The notes beneath the pieces are model-generated. The model saw nothing but the letters and a program-made list of their open reading frames with translations, did no database searches and was not told the DNA's origin. 60,034 nucleotides of DNA, taken from Bacteroidota bacterium. GTDB lineage: Bacteria > Bacteroidota > Bacteroidia > B-17B0 > Aurantibacillaceae. The stretch's first letter is position 1; every line of letters begins with the position of its first letter. Shown here piece by piece: positions 1 through 8,627 of this stretch. Made by a program: the position numbers and the translations under genes. The stretch spans positions 1 to 60,034 of the forward strand of contig JANYEQ010000051.1 in assembly GCA_025363015.1 (NCBI GenBank), given 5' to 3'.

Positions 1-167
1 ATTAGGAACATAAATAAAAACTAAAGAAAATAGCGTGATTTTCAGCCCACAATGGCTGTTAATAAAAGAACTTTTTTATCAGGAAAATAGCATTTATATT
101 AGATGTAGTGAAGGAAATTTCGTTTCCTTTCCCTAAAAAAGTTCTTTGACAGGCTGGAGGAGGAAAT

Positions 168-380
168 ATGAAAAGGTACAAAAAACTTAGTACGGAAGAA
201 CTAAAAAGTTTTCCGGACTTTGAAAATTTTACGCAGGAAGAATTAGAAAACGAGATTCGTGTTTTAGAATCACTTTCTATTCTTTTTTATGAACTGTTCA
301 TGAAAGAAAGTTTAAATGACAATGTCAAACCATTAAAACAAAATCAACAACATGAAACAGAACAAAGACATGCTGCTTAA
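168..380 (+). CDS. small protein encoded just upstream of the serine recombinase
   Basis: A 70-residue, acidic, probably helical protein that I do not recognise by name. It starts with a lysine-rich stretch, continues with a Glu/Phe-rich segment (PDFENFTQEELEN, about residues 16-28) and a hydrophobic patch (about 35-44), and ends in a Gln/His-rich tail. A strong Shine-Dalgarno-like GGAGGAGG lies a few bases before the ATG, which is unusual in this window and supports the start. Its last 29 bases overlap the recombinase ORF, so the two are probably translated together. Inference: an accessory or regulatory protein of the mobile element. No membrane segment, zinc motif or clear helix-turn-helix is visible. 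Confidence 0.6.
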   Translation: MKRYKKLSTEELKSFPDFENFTQEELENEIRVLESLSILFYELFMKESLNDNVKPLKQNQQHETEQRHAA

Positions 381-2034
381 AAAATTTGCAAAAGGTAAGC
401 AACAAGAAACAACAGAAAACAACGAGATATTAAATTGCGTTATTTATACCCGTGTCAGCTCCAAAGAGCAAATGGAAACCAACCAAAGTTTAGAGTGGCA
501 AAAAAAGTATTGCTATGAGTATGCCATAAAAAACAAACTTAACATCAATGGTTATTTTGGTGGAACCTATGAAAGTGCTAAAAGTGATGAAAGGCGGGAG
601 TTTAACCGAATGTTGAAATTTGTAAAGGCAAGCAAGGAGAAGATTTCTTACATTCTTGTTTATAGTCTCGATAGATTTTCAAGAACAGGTGATTCTGCCA
701 TTTACATTGCCAGTGAGTTAAAAAAAGCAGGTATCAACATTATGGCAGTTACACAACCCATTGATACCAATTCTCATGCAGGGGCTTTGCAACAAAACAT
801 CCAGTTTATTTTTTCTAAGTATGATAATGACCTTAGAAGACAAAAAACAATAGATGGTATGCGTGAAAAGTTATTGCGGGGCGAGTGGTTAGGTTGTGTT
901 CCACGAGGTTATTCGTATTTGAAAGGAGCTACAAAGCAAACCATTATTATTAATAAGGATGGCGAATTAATGCGACAAGCTTTTGAATGGAGAGCAAATG
1001 GTATGACCTACGACCAAATAGTTGCTAAACTTGGTAGTTATGGCATGAAAATGCCCAAGCAAACTTTAACCGATACGTTTAGAAATATTTTTTACATGGG
1101 TTTTATATCTCATAATCTTTTAAATGGCGAAGTTATAAAAGGCAATCATCCTGCTTTAATTAACGAAGAGTTATTTTTTAGGGTAAATGAGTTAAAGAAA
1201 ACCGAAGGCTTTAAGTGCAATCCTGCTAATGATAATTTACCGCTTAAAATTTTTGTAAAAGATGCCGAAACAGGTATTCCATTTACTGGATATATCGTAA
1301 AAAAGAAAAAGCTGTATTATTACAAAGTAAACAAGGTTGGTATTAAAGTAAACCGCAGTATGAAGTTAATGCACGATAAGTTCAGGGAGCTATTATCGTA
1401 TTTTACGGTAAAAAGCTCACACATTGAGCCTTTAAAAACACAGTTATTATATACTTGGGATAACTTAACCCAAACCAATACAAGCGAAAAGAAAGGGCTT
1501 TCTTTACAATTAAACAGTACTCAAGAAGAATACCGTATTTTACGTAAAAGACATGCTTTGGGCGAAGTGGGTTTGGATGTTTACCAAGAGTTTAAAACTG
1601 AAATGGAAAGCAAAATAAAAGCTGTTTCTGAAAAACTCGAAGATTTGGATAAAAATTTATCGAACCCTAAAGAACTGATTAATTACGCCTGCAAATTAGC
1701 TTCTAACTTAGTGAAGATTTGGGACTTGGGAGATTTTTACCAAAAACAGATTTTTCAAAATATGCTGTTTCCACAGGGTTTATGCTTTGATGCAAAAATC
1801 AACCATTATCGAACCACCAAAATTAATTCTGTGTTCTCTTACATCAACGACTTAGCAAGGGATACAGAGCAAACAAAAAACGGGACCAATCATTTTTTTG
1901 ATGAAAAGTCCCGTTCAGTACAGGTGAAGGGACTCGAACCCCCACGCCTTTCGGCACCAGATCCTAAGTCTGGCGCGGCTGCCAATTACGCCACACCTGC
2001 ATTTTGCGTTTGCAAAGATACTGTTTTTTTTTAA
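352..2034 (+). CDS. large serine recombinase (resolvase/invertase family), 3' end running through tRNA-Leu
   Basis: Site-specific recombinase of a mobile element. The resolvase catalytic domain is at about residues 28-175, with the nucleophile in YTRVSS (Ser36) and DRFSR at 107-111. The DNA-binding recombinase domain follows (GCVPRGYSY from 181), then a degenerate zinc-ribbon region (about 297-336) and a coiled-coil segment (about 375-455). The ribbon region keeps the FTGY and YYYK landmarks but has no cysteine where metal ligands are usually found. From about residue 508 the reading frame is made of the terminator and the antisense strand of tRNA-Leu, so the tail is set by the integration site. 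ATG at 352 overlaps the upstream small gene; an in-frame ATG at 370 is an alternative start. Arginine codons include many AGA/AGG, unlike most of the window. Confidence 0.88.
   Translation: MKQNKDMLLKKFAKGKQQETTENNEILNCVIYTRVSSKEQMETNQSLEWQKKYCYEYAIKNKLNINGYFGGTYESAKSDERREFNRMLKFVKASKEKISYILVYSLDRFSRTGDSAIYIASELKKAGINIMAVTQPIDTNSHAGALQQNIQFIFSKYDNDLRRQKTIDGMREKLLRGEWLGCVPRGYSYLKGATKQTIIINKDGELMRQAFEWRANGMTYDQIVAKLGSYGMKMPKQTLTDTFRNIFYMGFISHNLLNGEVIKGNHPALINEELFFRVNELKKTEGFKCNPANDNLPLKIFVKDAETGIPFTGYIVKKKKLYYYKVNKVGIKVNRSMKLMHDKFRELLSYFTVKSSHIEPLKTQLLYTWDNLTQTNTSEKKGLSLQLNSTQEEYRILRKRHALGEVGLDVYQEFKTEMESKIKAVSEKLEDLDKNLSNPKELINYACKLASNLVKIWDLGDFYQKQIFQNMLFPQGLCFDAKINHYRTTKINSVFSYINDLARDTEQTKNGTNHFFDEKSRSVQVKGLEPPRLSAPDPKSGAAANYATPAFCVCKDTVFF
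1875..1915 (-). terminator. intrinsic terminator of tRNA-Leu
   Basis: On the minus strand an 8-bp stem, AACGGGAC paired with GTCCCGTT (plus positions 1908-1915 and 1879-1886), is followed by a run of T. It lies 3 bases past the tRNA 3' end. It also lies inside the recombinase reading frame on the other strand. Confidence 0.8.
1919..2000 (-). tRNA. tRNA-Leu, anticodon UAG
   Basis: An 82-nt type II tRNA. The acceptor stem is GCAGGTG/CACCTGT with a G.U first pair and discriminator A. The anticodon stem is CCAGA/TCTGG with loop CTTAGGA, giving anticodon TAG. The long variable arm is TGCC-GAAA-GGCG, and the T loop is TTCGAGT. CCA is not encoded; CTG follows the discriminator. The gene appears intact although the recombinase frame crosses it antisense. 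Confidence 0.95.
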
Positions 2035-2048
2035 TTTATAAATATATC

Positions 2049-3209
2049 TTAAAGCGTTCCTCTTAGGGCTTGCTCGCGCTCAATACTTTCAAATAATGCT
2101 TTAAAATTGCCGGCACCAAAGCCTTTAGCCCCCATACGTTGTATTACTTCGTAAAAAAGGGTTGGCCTATCTTCAACAGGTTTTGTAAATATTTGTAATA
2201 AATAGCCTTCTTCATCAGCATCTACCAAAATGCTTAAGCGTTGTAATTCTTTAATATCTTCTTTCATTATATCCATGTGTACACCCAAGCGACGAGGAAT
2301 ATCATCGTAATATGCTTGTGGAGGGGGGGGCAAAAATTCTACACCACGTGCCCTAAGTTCGGCAACAGTTTTAATGATATCATCAGTAGCTAGGGCCAAA
2401 TGTTGTACACCTGCACCTTCATAAAAATCAATGTATTCTTCTATTTGCGATTTCTTTTTTCCCTCTGCTGGTTCGTTAATAGGAAATTTTATCCGTCCAT
2501 TGCCATTGCTCATTACCTTACTCATTAAAGCGCTGTACTCGGTAGTAATTTGTTTATCGTCAAAACTTAAAAAATTTACAAAACCCATTACATCTTCGTA
2601 CCATTTTACGGTAGCGTTCATTTGGTTCCACCCCACGTTACCCACCATATGGTCGATAAATTTTAAGCCAACGGGGGCAGGATTGTAATCACTTTTCCAC
2701 TCTTTAAAACCAGGTAAAAATATGCCTTTGTAGTTTTTACGTTCTACAAAAATATGTACGGTTTCGCCGTATGTATAAATGCCAGAGCGGATAACTTCGC
2801 CCTTCTCATCACTCTCAACAGTAGGTTGCATAAAGGGTTTGGCACCACGTTTGGTAGTTTCTTCAAATGCTTTGCGAGCATCATCTACCCATAGGGCAAT
2901 TACTTTTACACCATCGCCATGTTTTTTAACGTGCTCGCCAATGGGCGAATCGCTATTTAAAGCGGTAGTTAATACTAAGCGAATTTTATCTTGTTTTAAA
3001 ACGTAACTAGTGCGGTCCTTTAAACCAGTTTCTAAGCCTGCGTAAGCGTAAGATTGGTAGCCAAATGCTGTTTTATAATAATGGGCGGCTTGTTTGGCGT
3101 TACCTACATAAAACTCTACATAATCGGTTCCTAAAAGGGGTAAAAAATCTTGTGCGCCTTCAAATATTTTTTCTAAGCCGTACTCTACGTTTTTTATTTG
3201 TTTGTTCAT
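2049..3209 (-). CDS. hpd: 4-hydroxyphenylpyruvate dioxygenase
   Basis: Converts 4-hydroxyphenylpyruvate to homogentisate in tyrosine breakdown; Fe(II)-dependent and cytosolic. At 386 residues it has the usual length, with two VOC-fold halves (about 25-155 and 182-340). The three iron ligands of the family are present: His187 in IDHMVGNV, His270 in QHLALATDD and Glu354 in FYEVIQR. The C-terminus GNFKALFESIEREQ is characteristic. No other tyrosine-degradation gene, such as homogentisate dioxygenase, lies next to it. A terminator upstream (3330-3364) separates it from the Bax-inhibitor gene, so it probably has its own promoter. Confidence 0.97.
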   Translation of the reverse strand: MNKQIKNVEYGLEKIFEGAQDFLPLLGTDYVEFYVGNAKQAAHYYKTAFGYQSYAYAGLETGLKDRTSYVLKQDKIRLVLTTALNSDSPIGEHVKKHGDGVKVIALWVDDARKAFEETTKRGAKPFMQPTVESDEKGEVIRSGIYTYGETVHIFVERKNYKGIFLPGFKEWKSDYNPAPVGLKFIDHMVGNVGWNQMNATVKWYEDVMGFVNFLSFDDKQITTEYSALMSKVMSNGNGRIKFPINEPAEGKKKSQIEEYIDFYEGAGVQHLALATDDIIKTVAELRARGVEFLPPPPQAYYDDIPRRLGVHMDIMKEDIKELQRLSILVDADEEGYLLQIFTKPVEDRPTLFYEVIQRMGAKGFGAGNFKALFESIEREQALRGTL

Positions 3210-3329
3210 GTTAAAAGTAATGATGTGTTAATTTTTTAAATCTAGCCCAAATTTACAATTATTTTAACAATTTTAGCTTTTGTAACTAGTCTTGGGTTTG
3301 TAGCGAAAAAATTATTAGTTTAATGTAAT

Positions 3330-3364
3330 AAAAAAAGTCGGGGTATGTACGCCCGACTTTTTTT
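3330..3364 (-). terminator. intrinsic terminator after the Bax inhibitor-1 gene
   Basis: Stem GTCGGG/CCCGAC with a 9-base loop, flanked by runs of A on one side and T on the other. It lies 22 bases past the stop of the minus-strand Bax-inhibitor gene. The A/T flanks would let it work in either direction. Confidence 0.8.
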
Positions 3365-3385
3365 GTTAGAATTTAATTTAAAAGA

Positions 3386-4120
3386 TTAATCTTTTCTTCC
3401 GCCAAATAAACGTAATAAAAATAAAAATAAGTTTATAAAATCCATATACAACGTTAATGCGCCCATAACACCCATTTTTTTACTTTGCTCGCTATCATCA
3501 GCGTTTTCGCCCATTACTTTAATTTTTTGTACATCCCAAGCGGTTAAACCAGTAAATATAACTACACCTAAAATGCTAATAATATAATCCATTTTAGCAC
3601 TGTGCATAAACATATTAATTAACGATGCTACTACAATACCAATTAAACCAATCATTAAAATATTACCCATTTTAGTTAAATCGGTTTTAGTAGTATAACC
3701 TGCAATTGCCATAATAGCAAATAATGCCGAAGTGCTTAAAAATACATTTACGATTGAGCCAATATTATACACAAAGAAAATAAAACTAAAACTAATACCA
3801 TTAATAATAGCATAGGCTGCAAATACGCCTACTAAGGTTACATAGTTCATTTTATTTATACCAAAACTCATTGCTAACACAAAAAGTAATGGGGCAAACA
3901 TTACAACGTATGCTAAAATTGTAGGCTTAAACCCAAATTCAGTTGGCTCTAACAATAAACTTGTAAGTTGTGGTACAAATGCAAATAGTAAAGAAGATAT
4001 TGTTGTAAGTACCATTGCTACTGCCATCCAAGCAAAAGCAGAGCGTAATAATTTATTTTCGCTAACAATTGTAGCCGATTGTATTTTTTCTATTGGGGTG
4101 TTTCTAAAATTTGTTTCCAT
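3386..4120 (-). CDS. Bax inhibitor-1/YccA family membrane protein
   Basis: A 244-residue integral membrane protein with about seven hydrophobic segments and a short charged tail. Family features are the Asp-rich end of the sixth/seventh segment (LTAWDVQKIKVM, about residues 190-201) and the C-terminal NLFLFLLRLFGGRKD. Bacterial BI-1 relatives act as pH-sensitive calcium leak channels or interact with the FtsH protease; which applies here is not visible. It is transcribed alone, between ftsX (72 bp upstream) and the terminator at 3330-3364. Confidence 0.9.
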   Translation of the reverse strand: METNFRNTPIEKIQSATIVSENKLLRSAFAWMAVAMVLTTISSLLFAFVPQLTSLLLEPTEFGFKPTILAYVVMFAPLLFVLAMSFGINKMNYVTLVGVFAAYAIINGISFSFIFFVYNIGSIVNVFLSTSALFAIMAIAGYTTKTDLTKMGNILMIGLIGIVVASLINMFMHSAKMDYIISILGVVIFTGLTAWDVQKIKVMGENADDSEQSKKMGVMGALTLYMDFINLFLFLLRLFGGRKD

Positions 4121-4191
4121 AATTATTTGTTTATTTTAATATACAAATTTACTAATAAATTACAACACAAAAGGTTAAGAATGTTTAAAAT

Positions 4192-5061
4192 TTAAAAGTA
4201 TAAATCGCTAGTTTTTAATTTTAAGTAGCGTAAAACCGAGGTTAAGGCGCTAAATGCGGATATGACTACGCCAATTAATATAATAGAAATAAATAAAATA
4301 ACTAAAACATTTTCGTCTTGTAGCTCCAATAAATCGGGTACAAAACGCGTGCTAAGCACTAAAAAACCTGCCAACAAAATACCTGCAATTACCCCTGCAA
4401 TTATGCCTTGCCTTACACCTTTAAAAATAAAGGGCTTGCTAATAAATGAGCGCGTAGCCCCCACCAAATACATAGTGCGTATTAAAAAACGTTGGGAGTA
4501 TATGGATAAACGAATGGTGTTGTTTATAAGCGCTATAGCCACTACCAGCAAGGCGCCACTAAATATTAATATAAAAAAAGCAATGGCTTTTGTATTTTTA
4601 TTTAAAGAGTTTATCATATCTTTTTGATATACTACTTCCTTAACATACGCTTTTTGTAATAAGGCTTTTTCTACAATTTGTAAAGTATCGGCATTAGCAT
4701 AATTTGCGTTTAACTTTACCTCTACCGAATTTAATAAAGGGTTGCTGCCTAACAGTAAAATAAAATCTTCGCCCAAATCGGCTTTTAATTTTTCGGCAGC
4801 TTGTTGCTTGCTAATTAAGGTTACGCTTTTAGCATAATTAGCATTACTAATTTCTTGTATTAAAACATCCGTTTGTGCTGCTGTTGCGGTATCTTTTAAA
4901 AAAACCTGAAAGCCAATATTTTCTTTAAAATGCACGGTTAGTTTATTAGCATTAATAACCAATAAGCCCAAAGCTCCAAGCATAAATAATACCAAGGCTA
5001 AACTTATTATTACGGTAATACCTGATGTGCGTAAACGTTTTTTGGTTAGGGTTGTGCTCAC
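4192..5061 (-). CDS. ftsX: cell division protein FtsX (ABC permease-like)
   Basis: FtsX works with the ATPase FtsE to control peptidoglycan hydrolases at the division site. The 289 residues match the family: a cytoplasmic N-terminus, TM1 (about 14-36), a periplasmic domain (about 40-155), then three TM segments with the FtsX-permease loop (IYSQRFLIRTMYLVGATRSF, about 188-207). No ftsE lies beside it; the ABC ATPase at 26.3 kb is a different subfamily, so the partner should be elsewhere. Unlike the LolC/E-like permease at 8.6 kb it is short and has a small extracytoplasmic domain. Confidence 0.93.
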   Translation of the reverse strand: MSTTLTKKRLRTSGITVIISLALVLFMLGALGLLVINANKLTVHFKENIGFQVFLKDTATAAQTDVLIQEISNANYAKSVTLISKQQAAEKLKADLGEDFILLLGSNPLLNSVEVKLNANYANADTLQIVEKALLQKAYVKEVVYQKDMINSLNKNTKAIAFFILIFSGALLVVAIALINNTIRLSIYSQRFLIRTMYLVGATRSFISKPFIFKGVRQGIIAGVIAGILLAGFLVLSTRFVPDLLELQDENVLVILFISIILIGVVISAFSALTSVLRYLKLKTSDLYF

Positions 5062-5165
5062 AAAAAAATTTAATTAATACACGAAGTTATTTTTATTGAA
5101 GACATGTTATACCAGCAATAAAACAATTAATTAACAGGCAGATGTTTGCATTGAACTTAGACAAC

Positions 5166-6398
5166 TTAAATTAACATACCCGCAATGGTAGCCGATAGGT
5201 ATGATGCTAGTGTGCCACTTATTAAAGCTCGTATTCCTAACTTTGCTAAATCGGCTCTACGTTCGGGCACTAAAGAGCCAATTCCTCCAATTTGCATCCC
5301 TACACTGCTAAAATTGGCAAAACCACAAATTGCAAAGCTTGTAATAATATAGGCTTTAGGGCTTAATGGCGTAGCTAATTTATGGGTAAGGGTATCAAAA
5401 GCAACAAACTCATTAATCGTTAATTTTTGTCCCATAATGGTTGCTACTTGCTGCACATCCACATCGGGTACACCCATACACCATGCTAGTGGATAAAATA
5501 ATTTTCCAAAAATATAATCTAACGATAAATCAGGATAAATTTTACCCAAACAATAATTTACAAAAGCGATTAGGGCAATAAAACCAATTAACATGGCAAT
5601 TACATTGATGGCAATTTTCATTCCATCGCCTGCACCATGCGAAATAGCATCAATTAAATTGGTGTGTTCTTTTTTTATTTCGAGTTTTACTTTTCCCATT
5701 GTTTGCGATTCTTCGGTTTCGGGATAAATAATTTTTGAAATTACAATGGCCGCTGGCGCTGCCATTAAACTAGCCGTTAATAAATATTCTGCCGGAGCGC
5801 CCATGTTTACATACACAATTAAAATACCACCAGCAATACAGGCCATACTACCAGCCATAGAAGAAAGCAATTCTGACTTTGTCATAGTGGGTAAATAAGG
5901 TCTAATCATTACCTGTGCCTCCACTTGCCCAACAAACGCACTCGCCACATTGCTTAATGCCTCGGCACCACTTGCACGCATTACAAAATTCATAACCCTA
6001 GCAATTACTGCTACTACCCGTTGCATAATGCCTACATGATATAAAATAGAAACTAATACACATACTAATATAATGGTAGATGTTACACTAAACGCAAATA
6101 CAAATGTGTGTGGTGCACCAAAACCTTTTGTAGCGCCATCGTGTGTATCCACCATAATACCGCCATATACAAAACTTGCACCTTGTGATGCAAACTGCTC
6201 TATTTTACCCATTCCGCGGCCAAGCCAAGCAAAAAAGCGAGTAATAGGTTCAACCTTTAAAACCAATACAGCAATTACAATTTGTAATGCTAAGCCACTA
6301 AAAACTAAACGGTAATTAATACGTTTTTTATTGTTAGATAATAAAAAAGCAATTCCAAAAATTACTACAATTCCTATCAAGCCAGTAAATCTTTCCAT
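5166..6398 (-). CDS. concentrative nucleoside transporter (CNT/NupC family)
   Basis: Imports nucleosides across the inner membrane by Na+ or H+ symport. The 410 residues hold about ten membrane segments. Family motifs are VGQVEAQVMIRPYL (about residues 154-167), the gate-like SMACIAGGILIVYV (about 183-196) and the C-terminal CGFANFSSVGMQIGGIG. Coupling ion and substrate cannot be read from this. It is monocistronic as far as I can see: 87 bp separate it from the divergent gene at 6486 and 104 bp from ftsX. A CAAAAATA at 6426-6433 (TATTTTTG on its strand) could be its -7 box, but no matching -33 was found. Confidence 0.93.
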   Translation of the reverse strand: MERFTGLIGIVVIFGIAFLLSNNKKRINYRLVFSGLALQIVIAVLVLKVEPITRFFAWLGRGMGKIEQFASQGASFVYGGIMVDTHDGATKGFGAPHTFVFAFSVTSTIILVCVLVSILYHVGIMQRVVAVIARVMNFVMRASGAEALSNVASAFVGQVEAQVMIRPYLPTMTKSELLSSMAGSMACIAGGILIVYVNMGAPAEYLLTASLMAAPAAIVISKIIYPETEESQTMGKVKLEIKKEHTNLIDAISHGAGDGMKIAINVIAMLIGFIALIAFVNYCLGKIYPDLSLDYIFGKLFYPLAWCMGVPDVDVQQVATIMGQKLTINEFVAFDTLTHKLATPLSPKAYIITSFAICGFANFSSVGMQIGGIGSLVPERRADLAKLGIRALISGTLASYLSATIAGMLI

Positions 6399-6485
6399 AT
6401 TAAAATTTTAGATGATTGAAAAATACAAAAATATTTTTGTAACCAAACTAAAAATGTTGCATTATTTATTTAAAAGGAGGAAAAC

Positions 6486-7337
6486 ATGAAAGATTATTTT
6501 TTTATTGGATTAGTTTTAACGGGGTTAAACCTGCCAGCAAGGCACAAAACATTAAACTTGCAAAAAGCCTTAGACGAAAAACTAGTATTAACGAAAGTAT
6601 ATAGTTTAGGTGGATACCAGGGTTATTGTATAAAAATGGAAGTTAAAAACTTAGGCCCCGATAGTTTAGTAATTACTATGGAAGCTGGTAGAAGATTAAA
6701 TTCGATGGATGAAAAACAACAAGATATTTTAGTTGTAAAAGAACAAATTATTGTGTTAAAAAAATTTGAAGATAAATATGTTGACGTGAAAGGATATTGC
6801 TGCCAAGCGCACAATAGCAGCCCATGTGCAGGTGCAAAGTACGATGTGAATAAATTGGCAGACACAAAGCTTGTGCTATTAGCAAATTATTTAAATGTAC
6901 GTAATTTTAAAACAGAAGCCGAGCAACAAGCCATTTGGGCAATTAGCGATAATCAAAACACGGCTAATGTAACAGCTACTAACGATTCGTTAATTATACC
7001 ATTACGCAATTTAGTAGCTACTATTAAAAACGAACCCATACCTTGGTATACCTATGTTACCAAAACTATAAACTACGCTAGTGGAAGGATGGAAACGTTT
7101 CCGTTATTATTACGCGGCCAATTAAATTTTGATAACGGCAAAGAATGTTATACTACGCTGCACATTTTAAACGAAAAAGGAATGGAGGTAGGCCAAATAA
7201 CAAAACAATGGACAGTAGCAGGAAACAATCAAACCTATAATTTAAACATTCCTATAGCGGGTTTAACTAAAGGCAAATACACTATTGAACTAAAAAACGA
7301 CGAAAAAGAATTAATAAAAAAAGAGTTTGTTATTTAA
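6486..7337 (+). CDS. conserved-looking hypothetical protein, cysteine-containing, with a C-terminal Ig/FlgD-like strand region
   Basis: Function not recognised. The 283 residues begin with a short hydrophobic segment (about 4-15) that may be a weak signal peptide. A central domain has GYQGYCIKMEVKN (about 44-56) and a cysteine cluster GYCCQAHNSSPC (about 104-115), which could form disulfides. The last 90 residues read as beta-strand rich and resemble secreted sorting or Ig-like modules (LNEKGMEVGQ, LTKGKYTIELK). A strong AAGGAGG sits 6 bases before the ATG, rare among its neighbours. Its stop overlaps that of namZ on the other strand in a shared TTAA. A cell-surface or periplasmic role is inference only. 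Confidence 0.75.
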   Translation: MKDYFFIGLVLTGLNLPARHKTLNLQKALDEKLVLTKVYSLGGYQGYCIKMEVKNLGPDSLVITMEAGRRLNSMDEKQQDILVVKEQIIVLKKFEDKYVDVKGYCCQAHNSSPCAGAKYDVNKLADTKLVLLANYLNVRNFKTEAEQQAIWAISDNQNTANVTATNDSLIIPLRNLVATIKNEPIPWYTYVTKTINYASGRMETFPLLLRGQLNFDNGKECYTTLHILNEKGMEVGQITKQWTVAGNNQTYNLNIPIAGLTKGKYTIELKNDEKELIKKEFVI

Positions 7338-8554
7338 AAATCTTTGTATAACAAATATTTTTTTCTAATTTTTTTAAATTTTTCAATATCTACATGCCAG
7401 CTTTTTTCAATATCTTCTAATGCTATTTTTGATTTTAATTGTGCCTGTAAATCAGTGTTTCCAGCATGGTAATTAAAATTTTTATCGAAAAAATTCTCTT
7501 TGTTTAAACTCAATAGCATTATACACAACCACTGTAAATTTATTTTTTTGGGATGTTGTTTTAAATAACTACTCTCACTTAAATTTAAACCATAACATAT
7601 TTGATTTACATATTTTGGTTCTTTACTCAATGCCGTTGGCAAAGGCATAAACTTAAACATCGTATCTCTATAATTTGGATGCCCTATTACCTGAAATGGG
7701 TTTTGCGTGCCTCTACCCAAACTAATAATAGTGCCTTCAAACAAGCCTAAACTGGGGTAAAGCAACACGGCATTACTGTTTGGAATATTAGGTGAGGGTT
7801 TTACTGGTAAATTATACGATGCTTTTCTATCATAGTTTTTTAAAGGCACAATTGTTAATTTACACTTTATATTATTCTTTAACCATCCCTCGGCATTAGC
7901 CATTTGGGCGTATTCACCACAGGTCATACCATACACCAAAGGCACATTATGCAAGCCTAAAAAACTTTTGAATTCGTTTTTTAAAACCGGACCATCCATG
8001 TAAAAACCATTTGGATTGGGCCTGTCTAACACCATAAATTCTTTGTCGTTTTCGGCACACGCCTCCATTGCATAACACATGGTAGAGATATACGTATAAA
8101 AACGCACGCCAACATCTTGTATATCGTAAAGTAATATATCTACATCGGCTAATTGTTCTTTTGTGGGTTTTTTATTATTTCCGTATAACGAAATTATAGG
8201 CAGGCCGGTTTTATTATCTACACTACTGCTTACTTTATCTCCTGCTTCTGTATTGCTTCTAAAACCATGCTCAGGCCCAAATATTTTTTTAATAGAAACA
8301 TTTAATTTTAATAAAGTATCTACAATACTTGTACTGCCAATAACGCCAGTAATATTTGTGAGAATGGCTACACGCTTATTCTTTAATTTGGGTAAATAGT
8401 TTTCAAACTGTTGTGCGCCAATGGTAACAGTGTTATACTCTTTAATTTGTACTTGGCCTTTAAGCGTTGAAAATAAAAGCAATAAGGTAACTACAAAGCC
8501 AATCAAATTAGTATTTTTACAAAATAAATTGATATGTTGGTTTTTATTTTTCAT
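7334..8554 (-). CDS. namZ: exo-beta-N-acetylmuramidase NamZ (DUF1343)
   Basis: NamZ-type enzymes (glycoside hydrolase family 171, formerly DUF1343) release MurNAc from the non-reducing end of peptidoglycan fragments. Diagnostic segments are FGPEHGFRSNTEAGDKV (about residues 82-98 from this start), DILLYDIQDVGVRFYTYIST, VLDRPNPNGFYMDGP and SLGRGTQNPFQVIG. The N-terminus is a signal peptide (hydrophobic stretch GFVVTLLLLFSTLKG), so the protein is exported. I prefer the ATG at 8554; an earlier in-frame ATG at 8581 adds nine polar residues. With the GH3/beta-lactamase fusion at 52 kb and MurQ at 28 kb it completes a plausible MurNAc salvage set. Confidence 0.92.
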   Translation of the reverse strand: MKNKNQHINLFCKNTNLIGFVVTLLLLFSTLKGQVQIKEYNTVTIGAQQFENYLPKLKNKRVAILTNITGVIGSTSIVDTLLKLNVSIKKIFGPEHGFRSNTEAGDKVSSSVDNKTGLPIISLYGNNKKPTKEQLADVDILLYDIQDVGVRFYTYISTMCYAMEACAENDKEFMVLDRPNPNGFYMDGPVLKNEFKSFLGLHNVPLVYGMTCGEYAQMANAEGWLKNNIKCKLTIVPLKNYDRKASYNLPVKPSPNIPNSNAVLLYPSLGLFEGTIISLGRGTQNPFQVIGHPNYRDTMFKFMPLPTALSKEPKYVNQICYGLNLSESSYLKQHPKKINLQWLCIMLLSLNKENFFDKNFNYHAGNTDLQAQLKSKIALEDIEKSWHVDIEKFKKIRKKYLLYKDF

Positions 8555-8627
8555 ATTTTTGGTATATCGAATAATCATCATACATTATTATTTTTATTTA
8601 GTTAAATTCTGATTATTTCATGTTTTT

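Noticed and set aside
1919-2034. C-terminal domain of the recombinase from about residue 523 on as a real protein domain
   Set aside because: The reading frame there is the antisense strand of a tRNA and carries the typical GLEPPRL-type string; it is a by-product of the insertion site, not a folded domain.
168-2034. Toxin-antitoxin module at the small gene/recombinase pair
   Set aside because: The downstream gene is clearly a serine recombinase and the small protein shows no toxin or antitoxin motif.
3210-3300. hpd promoter (TAAATTTG on the minus strand near 3249)
   Set aside because: The -7 sequence fits, but no TTTG was found at the expected distance, so it is not listed as a feature.
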